A stretch of DNA of 7,876 bases from Candidatus Woesearchaeota archaeon (GTDB lineage: Archaea; Nanobdellota; Nanobdellia; Woesearchaeales; SKIA01). The notes under the pieces were generated by a model, which had not been told where the DNA came from, searched no databases, and was given only the letters and a program-made list of their open reading frames with translations. Positions within the stretch are counted from its first letter, which is position 1; each line of letters begins with the position of its first letter. Below are positions 1 to 6,212 of the stretch, piece after piece. The stretch spans positions 1 through 7,876 of the forward strand of contig SKXU01000075.1 of assembly GCA_007128245.1 (NCBI GenBank), in the 5' to 3' direction. The position numbers were made by a program, and so were the translations under genes.

Positions 1-1
1 C

Positions 2-61
2 GCAGAGTATAAAAAACTGGTGGAGGCCAATATTTTTAAGGACAAAGCAATTTCTTTGTGA
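2..61 (+). CDS. C-terminal fragment of an upstream gene (partial)
   Basis: This frame is open from the window edge and ends at a TGA at 59-61, giving 19 residues ending KDKAISL. It is mixed in charge and looks like the end of a soluble protein. The tail is too short to identify, and 20 open codons are not strong evidence. The frame of the next gene is also open to the left edge, so the two readings compete. The next start codon lies one base past this stop. Confidence 0.4.
   Translation, partial: AEYKKLVEANIFKDKAISL
31..40 (+). promoter_or_regulatory. Possible TATA box for the gene at 63
   Basis: The stretch tatttttaag is centred about 26-27 nt before the ATG at 63, the spacing seen at other leaderless starts in this window. 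It would lie inside the end of the upstream gene. The match is weak and AT-rich, so this is tentative. Confidence 0.3.
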
Positions 62-62
62 T

Positions 63-656
63 ATGCCTGAGAAGCAGACAAGAAAATCTCGCGCACAAAT
101 GCGAGAAGAAAAGCGACAGCAACGCGTGCGTTTTTGGATGGGAATATTTGTAATTGGAATCATGGTTCTCTCCGTACTCAGCTTCGCACTCGTGTTTTAC
201 GGGATGCCAGCCTCAGGTGGAGGACTGCAATTTCGCGTAGACGACAACCAACTCTTCGTCCAGACGCGAGCGGGCGAAGTAAACTTTTTTTCCTGGCCAG
301 ACGCACATCAACCCATGCCTCCAGGAGCGATGCAGCTCATCAATCAAGCAGACGCAATCATCATCCTGTTTGACCCAACAGATGAAGATAACCTCCCACT
401 CATTGACTTTGTGCGGTGGGACTTCTCACAATACTTTGATGCACCAGTAGGAGGCGCCCTTACCAACACCTCAGATATCTATCCGTACGACATCGGATCT
501 TGTGCTATGGCAACGCAGCAAACTCCAGTCATCCATTTCACCCAAGGAAATGAAGGAATCAGCGTAGAGAACGCATGCATCACCATCTCAGCAGAGCAAG
601 AAGGTATCTTATTTGAGAGAGATAGAATCTTGTACAGCTACTTTAACATCATATGA
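63..656 (+). CDS. Single-pass membrane protein of unknown function, paralogue of its downstream neighbour
   Basis: I do not recognise a named family. The 197-residue protein has a very basic N-terminus (residues 1-23), one hydrophobic helix at about 25-47, and a mainly polar domain after it. By the positive-inside rule the C-terminal domain should face outward. That domain holds only two cysteines, C147 and C172, which could form a disulfide. Residues around C147-E178 line up with residues C148-E180 of the next gene's product: Cys, then Pro-Val-hydrophobic-x-Phe, then Asn-x-Cys-Ile-x-hydrophobic-small-Ala-Glu. The gene overlaps its neighbour by ATGA, so the two are likely co-translated. The ATG at 63 was chosen for the basic N-terminus before the helix. 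The frame stays open to the left edge, so an upstream start cannot be excluded. Confidence 0.8.
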   Translation: MPEKQTRKSRAQMREEKRQQRVRFWMGIFVIGIMVLSVLSFALVFYGMPASGGGLQFRVDDNQLFVQTRAGEVNFFSWPDAHQPMPPGAMQLINQADAIIILFDPTDEDNLPLIDFVRWDFSQYFDAPVGGALTNTSDIYPYDIGSCAMATQQTPVIHFTQGNEGISVENACITISAEQEGILFERDRILYSYFNII

Positions 657-1258
657 GCGCAGAAGAAGAACCGAAAACAGTGCCGACAACATGGATAATT
701 GTTGCTGCACTCACATTGCCAGCAATCATTCTTGGAATCTACTGGGTAGCCCAGCAAACAACAACAGACATTCAGGAGTACAACGGGTTTTTCTTTGAGC
801 ACGTACCCTGCGAGGTCGGAGACTGCTGGGAAACAGTAGTTGTATCAAACGTGGGCGAGCACTCCATTCTTTTTTTACACCACCCATCCGAAGTAGAAGA
901 CATCCTGATAGAAAGACCCGCTGTTGAGCGAGTGCTCAACCTTACACGCATAGCAGACAGTGGTCTGTGGATATCATTTGAAGACGGCGTTCCAGGAGAA
1001 GTCGGTCAAGCAGCGGCAAACATTGCTCGCATCACCGGAGAGAGATTTTACCGCATACCCACACAGGCAGCACTGTACGGACGAGATGTCACGTGCGCAA
1101 GCGGAACAGACATCAGACCAGTCCTCTTTTTAACTCAAGAGCAAACAAACCGAGTATATCTTAATAACAATTGCATTGTTGTCGCCGCTGAGAGCGCACA
1201 AGAAATTATGCGTGTCGCAGACGCATTCTCGTTTCACTTGCTGCAAATCATGCGGTAG
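653..1258 (+). CDS. Single-pass membrane protein of unknown function, second of a paralogous pair
   Basis: This 201-residue protein has a short acidic N-terminus, one hydrophobic helix at about 13-33, and a domain of about 165 residues. It has four cysteines (C53, C58, C148, C174). C148 and C174 match the pair in the upstream protein in spacing (26 versus 25 residues) and in surrounding motif. A second shared block is the hydrophobic strand followed by His/Asp-Pro-Ser/Thr and an acidic run (residues about 70-84 here, 97-110 there). C53 and C58 are unique to this copy. The start codon overlaps the previous stop as ATGA, so it probably depends on translational coupling. The pair could be subunits of one envelope complex. 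That is inference from co-location and shared architecture. Confidence 0.8.
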   Translation: MSAEEEPKTVPTTWIIVAALTLPAIILGIYWVAQQTTTDIQEYNGFFFEHVPCEVGDCWETVVVSNVGEHSILFLHHPSEVEDILIERPAVERVLNLTRIADSGLWISFEDGVPGEVGQAAANIARITGERFYRIPTQAALYGRDVTCASGTDIRPVLFLTQEQTNRVYLNNNCIVVAAESAQEIMRVADAFSFHLLQIMR

Positions 1259-1268
1259 GTTTAAGTAG
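1259..1268 (+). promoter_or_regulatory. TATA-like box for the 1289 operon
   Basis: The sequence gtttaagtag lies directly after the TAG stop at 1256-1258 and is centred about 25-26 nt before the ATG at 1289. This predicts transcription starting at or very near the start codon, so the mRNA would be leaderless. The ATG follows an A-run and ggt, as at the acetate kinase start (aaaaaggtg). Confidence 0.45.
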
Positions 1269-1288
1269 CACTCCCACAAAAAAAAGGT

Positions 1289-1945
1289 ATGGAACGCAGT
1301 GTTCACTACAGTACAGAATATGCGAGTACTCCACTGCTGATTACAGGAGTGCAGACGGGAGAAATTCCTGAAGACTTTCTTGCAACCCTGACAGAACACG
1401 AAATAGAATACGTGTTGATGAGATCAGAATCCGTTGTGGAACCACTTTGCTATGAACTCATGAAACAACTCGGAGCGTATGGCCTCATGAGCTCCGCACC
1501 GCATATGATCATAGACGTACACACACAACCCCCGACACTATACTACGCAATTGACGATATCCCGCTCGCGCTAATGGACGACCCCACAACCAACGAGTAT
1601 CTTACACGAGAATACGCGCACTCATACCAAGAACAACTTGTACGAGCAGTAAAGCGCATAGAGCACACGCACGGACGCTGCCACACCATCCACATCTCAC
1701 TCATTCCAGAATTTATTGATGGCCAACGCGTAGAACACGAAGTAATCGAGTTCGGAGAAGAGTTGCTCGCGAAGGCGACTCGAAAACCTGCAGAACTACG
1801 AGAATACTACGAAAAACTGTTTATCCGACGATTTGAACATCACACATGGATTGGAATCCACCCGAAATTCTTTCGCAGCGCAACACTTGAGCAAGAGCTC
1901 ACGCGCAGACTCGCACACATACACATACCGGTGATAGTACAATGA
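1289..1945 (+). CDS. N-formylglutamate amidohydrolase-like protein, probably catalytically degenerate (tentative)
   Basis: The 218-residue soluble protein resembles the N-formylglutamate amidohydrolase fold (PF05013) in the order of its motifs, judged by eye. A strand near residues 16-19 is followed by x-T-G-E-I-P (residues 22-27), where active members have a Pro-His-Ser-Gly type loop before Ile-Pro. S69-A70-P71-H72-M-I-I-D-V-H (69-78) resembles the arginine-valine-aspartate-asparagine segment of the family. A long helix (about 104-127) leads into a strand ending H135-I-S-L-I-P (135-140), where active enzymes have Asp-x-His-Ser. The histidine of the first loop is absent and the second motif is altered, so the metal site is probably lost or changed. 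It is the first gene of an operon with a ROK kinase and an acetyltransferase. No amino-acid degradation genes are nearby. If the family call is wrong, it is simply an unknown cytoplasmic protein. Confidence 0.4.
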   Translation: MERSVHYSTEYASTPLLITGVQTGEIPEDFLATLTEHEIEYVLMRSESVVEPLCYELMKQLGAYGLMSSAPHMIIDVHTQPPTLYYAIDDIPLALMDDPTTNEYLTREYAHSYQEQLVRAVKRIEHTHGRCHTIHISLIPEFIDGQRVEHEVIEFGEELLAKATRKPAELREYYEKLFIRRFEHHTWIGIHPKFFRSATLEQELTRRLAHIHIPVIVQ

Positions 1946-2769
1946 CAAGCATAGGAGTAGATATTGGAGGGACAAAAACCCTCATCGCACGAGTAACTGA
2001 CGGAAGTATCGCTGCCTCACGCACCATACCCACTCACGAAGACCCACGCGAAGCAGCAAAAGAAATAGCTGAAGCGGTGTGTGAGCTCTGGAGCGATGAT
2101 GTCGTTGGCGTGGGCGTGGGACTTCCCGGGTACGTCCACAAAGGAGTGCTTCATCACTGTCCAAATCTTCCGTTGTTTATAGGAGTACATATTGAAGAGA
2201 TACTCAGCACAGCAATAGGGTCTCACGTAGTGTGCGAAAACGATGCGAACTGCTTTGCGCTCGCAGAACACCGTCTTGGAGCAGGAAAAGACTGTGAGCA
2301 CATGCTCGGGGTGATTCTTGGAACAGGAGTAGGATCAGGAATCATCATCAACTCTCAACTCTACACGGGAACTATCGGGGGAGCGGGAGAAGTAGGAGAT
2401 ATACTCTTGCGTGAAGGAAGCTGGGAAGATCAGATCTCAGGACCAGGAATTATGCGAGCATACGCATCCTTTGGAGGAGAAAGCTGCGAGCACCCAGGTG
2501 ATGTGTGGAGAAGCTCAGAGGACGCAGCACAAAAAACGCGAGAGCACACCCTCGTATTGCTTGGGCGCTTTCTCGGATCACTCATTAACGTGTTTAACCC
2601 AGAAAAAATCGTTCTTGGAGGCAGCGTGTCAACACTCCCGTTTTATGACGATCTCCCAAAGCACGTGCAGCCACATTGCTCTGAAGCATCCTTTGCTGCG
2701 TGCCAGATTGTAAAGCACGGTATTAGCGAGCACGCAGGCGTTATTGGTGCAGCCATGCTTGTGCGATGA
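1942..2769 (+). CDS. ROK-family sugar kinase (glucokinase-like)
   Basis: This 275-residue protein should phosphorylate a hexose or hexose derivative with ATP in the cytoplasm. The sugar cannot be told from sequence. The ATP-binding signature D7-I-G-G-T-K12 is at the N-terminus. A second glycine-rich turn, V57-G-V-G-L-P62, follows. E99-N-D-A-N103 carries the presumed catalytic Asp101, and L126-G-T-G-V-G-S-G133 is the phosphate loop. The C-terminal adenosine motif is around I223-V-L-G-G227. The usual E-x-G-H motif reads E150-V-G-D153, and the cysteine-rich zinc loop that normally follows is missing: the region reads EGSWEDQISGPG with no cysteine. Length is slightly below the family norm of about 300. 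The gene overlaps both neighbours by ATGA (1942 and 2766), so the three are one operon. Confidence 0.85.
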   Translation: MTSIGVDIGGTKTLIARVTDGSIAASRTIPTHEDPREAAKEIAEAVCELWSDDVVGVGVGLPGYVHKGVLHHCPNLPLFIGVHIEEILSTAIGSHVVCENDANCFALAEHRLGAGKDCEHMLGVILGTGVGSGIIINSQLYTGTIGGAGEVGDILLREGSWEDQISGPGIMRAYASFGGESCEHPGDVWRSSEDAAQKTREHTLVLLGRFLGSLINVFNPEKIVLGGSVSTLPFYDDLPKHVQPHCSEASFAACQIVKHGISEHAGVIGAAMLVR

Positions 2770-3224
2770 GAGTGCGAGCGTTTGAAGAGCAAGATACAGC
2801 GCAGGTGCAAGCGCTTGTTGCAGGCATCAATTCTGATGAATACGGATTTAGCAGACGAGTACGAGAAGACCTTGTTGATATCAAGCAGACATATTCAGGA
2901 GCATTTTTTGTATGCGACAATGGAAGTATTATCGGCTGCGTAGGTCTTGAGCGACACAAAGATGATGTGAAGATGCGGCGCATGCACGTACAAAAAGCGT
3001 ATCGCAGACAAGGAGTGGGGACTGCGCTGTTGGAGCGCGCACTGCAATGGGCACAAGACCATGCTATTGAGCACGTGTATCTCAGCACGGATGAGCGTAT
3101 GCAAGAAGGGATACGCTTTTACGAAACGCACGAGTTTACACGAATAGCGCAGTTGCCAGAGCACATTATTCCTGACAGTGGAGACACTGTGTTTTTCATG
3201 AAAAAAATTGAAAAAGAAAAATAA
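2766..3224 (+). CDS. GNAT-family N-acetyltransferase
   Basis: The 152-residue protein shows the GNAT fold. An N-terminal helix pair follows M1-R-V-R-A-F. A central beta strand and motif A come next: the strand at residues 70-75, then R80-R-Q-G-V-G85, the acetyl-CoA pyrophosphate-binding loop, and helix T86-A98. A late strand and helix end in R117-F-Y-E-T-H-E-F, the usual motif B close. It transfers an acetyl group from acetyl-CoA to an amine, possibly a protein N-terminus, a small metabolite or a sugar amine. The substrate is not visible. It starts on the ATGA overlap with the ROK gene. Its TAA abuts the stop of the opposing gene with no gap. Confidence 0.85.
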   Translation: MRVRAFEEQDTAQVQALVAGINSDEYGFSRRVREDLVDIKQTYSGAFFVCDNGSIIGCVGLERHKDDVKMRRMHVQKAYRRQGVGTALLERALQWAQDHAIEHVYLSTDERMQEGIRFYETHEFTRIAQLPEHIIPDSGDTVFFMKKIEKEK

Positions 3225-3572
3225 TTATTGGTATGCAAGTCCGAACACTGCGCGCAGAGCAACAATGATCGTTGCTGGCACGAAGACGAGCATGAGTGCT
3301 TCAAGAATATTGCTTGCCCATGCGCCGACGATTGCAAATACGTCTCCTGAGAGCGCAGTCACAATAACAAGCACTGTTGCTGCGGTCAAGAAACCCATTG
3401 ATTCACTTGCAGTGATGTTGAGTAGACCGACAATTACTCCGATAATGACGAGCACGAGTGCAAGCCATTGCTCCATTGGACCAAAAAATCCGAGTATGAT
3501 TGCAAGAACTACTCCAATAAGAAACGCCCATGAACCTACGAGGCTGCCGACGTTTGATTGTTTTTTTGCCAT
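3225..3572 (-). CDS. Small polytopic membrane protein of unknown function
   Basis: The 115-residue protein is almost entirely hydrophobic, with a short basic head (M-A-K-K) and about four membrane helices at residues 12-30, 36-52, 60-80 and 86-110. Conserved-looking turns are F29-F-G-P32 and P99-A-T. I do not recognise a named family. Similar small four-helix proteins starting with M-A-K-K are, to my recollection, common in DPANN archaea. The ATG is fixed by a strong Shine-Dalgarno (agggggtga on the mRNA, 3590-3582) about 8-9 nt upstream. That site sits in a perfect hairpin described separately. The gene has a TATA box of its own, so it need not depend on the aldolase upstream. Confidence 0.75.
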   Translation of the reverse strand: MAKKQSNVGSLVGSWAFLIGVVLAIILGFFGPMEQWLALVLVIIGVIVGLLNITASESMGFLTAATVLVIVTALSGDVFAIVGAWASNILEALMLVFVPATIIVALRAVFGLAYQ

Positions 3573-3577
3573 ATGTT

Positions 3578-3596
3578 GATTTCACCCCCTGAAATC
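3578..3596 (-). promoter_or_regulatory. 5'-leader hairpin presenting the Shine-Dalgarno in its loop
   Basis: On the mRNA strand GATTTCA (3596-3590) and TGAAATC (3584-3578) form a perfect 7-bp stem closing a GGGGG loop (3589-3585). The Shine-Dalgarno AGGGGGTGA spans the loop and both stem flanks. The stem ends five bases before the ATG at 3572. With the predicted start site near 3600, the hairpin would be nearly the entire leader. The inverted repeat is seen directly. A regulatory role is inferred. Confidence 0.6.
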
Positions 3597-3620
3597 TGTA
3601 TGTTGTTATTGGTGAGAAGC

Positions 3621-3630
3621 AATTATAAAA
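3621..3630 (-). promoter_or_regulatory. TATA box for the minus-strand membrane protein gene
   Basis: On the minus strand this reads ttttataatt, preceded by a purine-containing AT-rich stretch that could serve as a BRE. About 26 nt downstream is position 3600, leaving a leader of about 28 nt that contains the hairpin and ribosome-binding site. Confidence 0.5.
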
Positions 3631-3659
3631 TTAACCCACAAAAAGAGGTCAAATAGACG

Positions 3660-4553
3660 TTATTTCGTGTATGTTAACCACGCAGCATGTGTATCAACAC
3701 CATCATACACGAGCGCTGAGAGAGCATTGCACAAACTCACTGCTTCATCAAGAGGTTTTTGATGAATGTTGCGCCCCACAGCAACCCCTCGAGAACCTAC
3801 TTGTAGCTGCTCATACACTAAGTGCAGAAATGGCCCTACTTCTTTTGGCGAGCCGCCAGAGACAAGCACTCCTGTGCGACCAGCAGCGAGCACTGCTTGG
3901 TGCAGCTCTGCAGGAGCATCTTTCTTATTGAGTTGAGGCTCATTTACCTTCACAAAGTCCGCTCCAAGAGCACACGCAACACCCGCTGCTCCCGCAATAA
4001 TATCAGGATGTTTCTCATCAGGAACGCCAGCTCCTCGAGGATACATCCACACCACCACAACTAAGCCATGACTGTGTGCTTCTGCAACGATTCGCCCGAA
4101 CTCTTGCATCATCATCGCCTCGTGCTCTGAGCCAATATACAATGTGTAGCCCACTCCCACCACCGTGAGGCCTTCATCACGGAGAGCGAGAACGTCCTCA
4201 AAATCAACATTGGTAAGACTCAATGGATCACCTACACCCAAATTAGTCTTGCTGTTAAGCTTTACAAGATACGGAATATCTTGATAGTCCCTGCCGAACT
4301 GCGCGATAAGTCCGTGCTGAGCAGCAAAGCACCCAATACGTGCTTTTTGAGCGATACGAAATAAGTGTTCAGGAGTGTTGTCATCCGAATGAACTCCGTC
4401 TCCAAAAAAATCTTTGTTGAGATGCTCAATTTTTTGATCGCCTGCAAATAAAACAAGCTTGCCAGTACCATGCGTGATGCGCATCATGTTCTCACGATAC
4501 GTGTCATGCGCGCTGTGCGGTACAGAGACAGGAATAGGTATCACGTTACTCAC
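3660..4553 (-). CDS. fbaB: Class I fructose-1,6-bisphosphate aldolase, archaeal DhnA/FbaB type
   Basis: This enzyme cleaves fructose 1,6-bisphosphate to glyceraldehyde 3-phosphate and dihydroxyacetone phosphate, or condenses them, through a lysine Schiff base in a TIM barrel. Numbered from the GTG at 4553 (297 residues), L35-F-A-G-D39-Q-K-I-E-H44 is the first-strand active-site segment. W169-M-Y171-P-R-G matches the Trp-x-Tyr pair of archaeal class I aldolases. A199-D-F-V-K202-V-N holds the likely Schiff-base lysine. V231-S-G-G-S-P and G256-V-A-V-G-R261 are phosphate-binding turns. The frame is open in-frame to 4688 into acetate kinase, and no ATG occurs before M68 of that longer frame, so a GTG start is likely. 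GTG 4553 fits the TATA spacing. GTG 4544 (three codons shorter, with GGTGA five bases upstream) is a real alternative. Confidence 0.85.
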   Translation of the reverse strand: MSNVIPIPVSVPHSAHDTYRENMMRITHGTGKLVLFAGDQKIEHLNKDFFGDGVHSDDNTPEHLFRIAQKARIGCFAAQHGLIAQFGRDYQDIPYLVKLNSKTNLGVGDPLSLTNVDFEDVLALRDEGLTVVGVGYTLYIGSEHEAMMMQEFGRIVAEAHSHGLVVVVWMYPRGAGVPDEKHPDIIAGAAGVACALGADFVKVNEPQLNKKDAPAELHQAVLAAGRTGVLVSGGSPKEVGPFLHLVYEQLQVGSRGVAVGRNIHQKPLDEAVSLCNALSALVYDGVDTHAAWLTYTK

Positions 4554-4577
4554 CAAACATGTAAAAGAATTGATGGT

Positions 4578-4585
4578 ATTTAAAT
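4578..4585 (-). promoter_or_regulatory. Probable TATA box for the aldolase gene
   Basis: The palindromic AT box atttaaat is centred 28-29 nt upstream of the GTG at 4553 on the minus strand, consistent with a very short or absent leader. It lies about 25 bp from the acetate kinase box on the other strand. Confidence 0.4.
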
Positions 4586-4602
4586 GTGTTGAGAGCAAAG
4601 CA

Positions 4603-4609
4603 TTATAAA
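4603..4609 (+). promoter_or_regulatory. TATA box for acetate kinase
   Basis: The sequence ttataaa is centred at 4606, 26 nt before the ATG at 4632. This predicts a leaderless or near-leaderless transcript. It is one of the clearest boxes in the window. Confidence 0.6.
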
Positions 4610-4631
4610 CTCGTTTTTCATCAAAAAGGTG

Positions 4632-5765
4632 ATGCAAGTAATCATCAATGCAGGGTCGTCTAGTCTGAAATGGGCAGTGTACCTTCAAGAATCACACGTC
4701 ATCTCAGGAGTGATCGAGCGCATCGGAGGAGACAGCATATTTTGCATTCATGAACGCAAAGAATCAGTGCAAATCGCGTCTCACGTGCAAGCAGTAGGAT
4801 TTGTGCTGCGCTTTCTTGCTGAAAACAAGATCGTGTCCGTGCAAGACATCACGCACTTTGTGCATCGCGTGGTGCACGGAGCAGAAAAATATGATCGACC
4901 AGTACTCGTCACGCCAGAAGTGCTCTCGGACATCGAGGCATTCTCAGTTCTTGCTCCACTCCATAATCCGGCGAATCTTGCAGGAATACGAGCGTGTATG
5001 GCAGCAGCACCTCACGCAAAAAACATTGCTATCTTCGATACTGCGTTTCATCAAACAATCCCTCCTGAAGTGTACTTGTATGGCATCCCATACAACCTGT
5101 ATGAAACGCACAGAATTAGAAAATATGGCTTTCACGGAACTAGCCACCAGTACATCTCCACAGAACTTACGAAATTGTATGGGCAAGACGCACACGTCAT
5201 CTCCTGTCATTTAGGGTCGGGAAGCAGTATCACCGCTGTGCGCGCAGGAAAAAGCGTTGATACCACCATGGGATTCACACCACTTGATGGAGTGCTCATG
5301 TCAACGCGCACAGGAGAGATCGATCCTGAAATCCCGTTATTTCTGCTCAAGCATGGACACTACAGCGTGGATGAGTTATCAGAATTGTTTAACAAGAAAT
5401 CGGGCTTTGTTGGGCTCACAGGAAAAAGCGACTTGCGAGACATCTATGAAGCAAGCCAGCAAGGAGATGAGAAATGTACTTTGGTAATTGAGATGCTCTG
5501 CTACAAAATAGCGTACTACATTTCCGCCCTTAGAGTGGCTGTTCCCAAACTATCAGCGATTGCATTTACAGGCGGAATTGGTGAGAAAGCATGGTATGTG
5601 CGCTCGCGCGTGTGTGCACTGCTTCAAATTCCTCTTGATGAAGAGCGCAATCAACAACATGCGCCCGTTATCTCTCCAGAACAGAGCACTGTGCGCGTGC
5701 ACATTATCCCTGCACAAGAGGAATACATGATGCAACTCCTTGCGCTCTCACTCATGAGTTCTTGA
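4632..5765 (+). CDS. ackA: Acetate kinase
   Basis: The enzyme interconverts acetyl phosphate plus ADP with acetate plus ATP, the substrate-level ATP step of acetate fermentation. The 377-residue protein covers the whole ASKHA family length. Motifs in order are N6-A-G-S-S-S-L-K13; R79 in HRVVHG; F135-D-T-A-F-H-Q-T; Y165-G-F-H168-G-T-S-H172; H193-L-G-S196-G-S-S; R226 in STRTGEIDP; G314-G-I-G-E318; and a C-terminal Q-E-E (362-364). These match the catalytic Arg, Asp, His and Glu positions of Methanosarcina acetate kinase. The phosphate-loop Asn of that enzyme (Asn211) is Ser196 here. The start is ATG 4632. An in-frame GTG lies immediately before it at 4629, but the TATA spacing favours the ATG. 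No phosphotransacetylase is visible nearby. Confidence 0.95.
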   Translation: MQVIINAGSSSLKWAVYLQESHVISGVIERIGGDSIFCIHERKESVQIASHVQAVGFVLRFLAENKIVSVQDITHFVHRVVHGAEKYDRPVLVTPEVLSDIEAFSVLAPLHNPANLAGIRACMAAAPHAKNIAIFDTAFHQTIPPEVYLYGIPYNLYETHRIRKYGFHGTSHQYISTELTKLYGQDAHVISCHLGSGSSITAVRAGKSVDTTMGFTPLDGVLMSTRTGEIDPEIPLFLLKHGHYSVDELSELFNKKSGFVGLTGKSDLRDIYEASQQGDEKCTLVIEMLCYKIAYYISALRVAVPKLSAIAFTGGIGEKAWYVRSRVCALLQIPLDEERNQQHAPVISPEQSTVRVHIIPAQEEYMMQLLALSLMSS

Positions 5766-5774
5766 AGAGAAATC

Positions 5775-5782
5775 ATATAAAC
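5775..5782 (+). promoter_or_regulatory. TATA box for thioredoxin
   Basis: The sequence atataaac is centred near 5778, 26 nt before the ATG at 5804, and sits in the 38-bp gap after acetate kinase. It suggests thioredoxin has its own promoter and starts at the second of two nearby ATG codons. Confidence 0.5.
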
Positions 5783-5803
5783 AACGAGTTTCTTCGTATG
5801 TGT

Positions 5804-6115
5804 ATGGAACATCTTACAAGCAAAGATTTTGAGGGAAAAGTAGAGAAAGCAGAGAACGTCGTAGTACTTGATTTTTATGCGGACTGGTGCGGGCCGTGCC
5901 GGATGCTGGCACCGATTTTTGAAGAGCTAGCAAACGAAATGGATAGTGTGGATTTTTACAAAGTCAACGTAGAAGACGCATCTGATCTGGCAAGCCGCTT
6001 TGGTGTGCGATCAATCCCTACCATTATTGTGTTTAAACAAGGAGAGATTGTTGAGACACTTATGGGAGCGATGCCAAAAAAGAACTTGGCAGAAGTCATC
6101 TCAAAACACGCGTAA
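5804..6115 (+). CDS. trx: Thioredoxin
   Basis: This small cytoplasmic disulfide reductant is 103 residues, the classic thioredoxin length. The active site is W28-C29-G30-P31-C32, following the strand V21-L-D-F-Y-A-D27, where D23 corresponds to the buried aspartate of the family. The cis-proline is P72 in S70-I-P-T, and the glycine turn before the last helix is around G88. The frame is open further upstream, with a TTG at 5762 and an ATG at 5798. ATG 5804 was chosen because it fits both the family N-terminus and the 26-nt TATA spacing; ATG 5798 would add two residues. It likely works with a thioredoxin reductase encoded elsewhere. No redox partner is in the window. Confidence 0.93.
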   Translation: MEHLTSKDFEGKVEKAENVVVLDFYADWCGPCRMLAPIFEELANEMDSVDFYKVNVEDASDLASRFGVRSIPTIIVFKQGEIVETLMGAMPKKNLAEVISKHA

Positions 6116-6167
6116 ATTCGTCTTGAGCAGTGTTTGTTTATATAGGTATGAGACTGTATTTCACAAC

Positions 6168-6176
6168 ATATATAAA
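6168..6176 (+). promoter_or_regulatory. TATA box upstream of the 41-codon ORF
   Basis: The sequence atatataaa is centred near 6173 and predicts transcription starting near 6199, exactly where the Shine-Dalgarno of the small ORF begins. The predicted leader is about 14 nt. Confidence 0.5.
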
Positions 6177-6198
6177 CTTTCTTTTCCATAGAGAAAAT

Positions 6199-6205
6199 AG
6201 GGTGA
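6199..6205 (+). promoter_or_regulatory. Shine-Dalgarno for the 41-codon ORF
   Basis: agggtga matches the archaeal anti-SD core (GGTGA) and ends 7 nt before the ATG at 6213. It is the main support for reading this short frame as a gene. Confidence 0.55.
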
Positions 6206-6212
6206 GAGCACT

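Noticed and set aside
1130..1399. Minus-strand 89-aa open frame across the end of the second membrane protein gene and the start of the next operon.
   Set aside because: It is antisense to two well-supported genes, has no ribosome-binding site and shows no recognisable motif.
4554..4688. N-terminal extension of the aldolase frame to 4688, overlapping acetate kinase.
   Set aside because: The extra residues do not resemble the aldolase family and would run antisense through the acetate kinase start. A GTG near 4553 or 4544 fits the family and the promoter.
5762..5803. Upstream TTG start for thioredoxin, giving 117 residues.
   Set aside because: It would include the TATA box in the coding region, and thioredoxins are about 103-105 residues long. 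ATG 5804 fits both.
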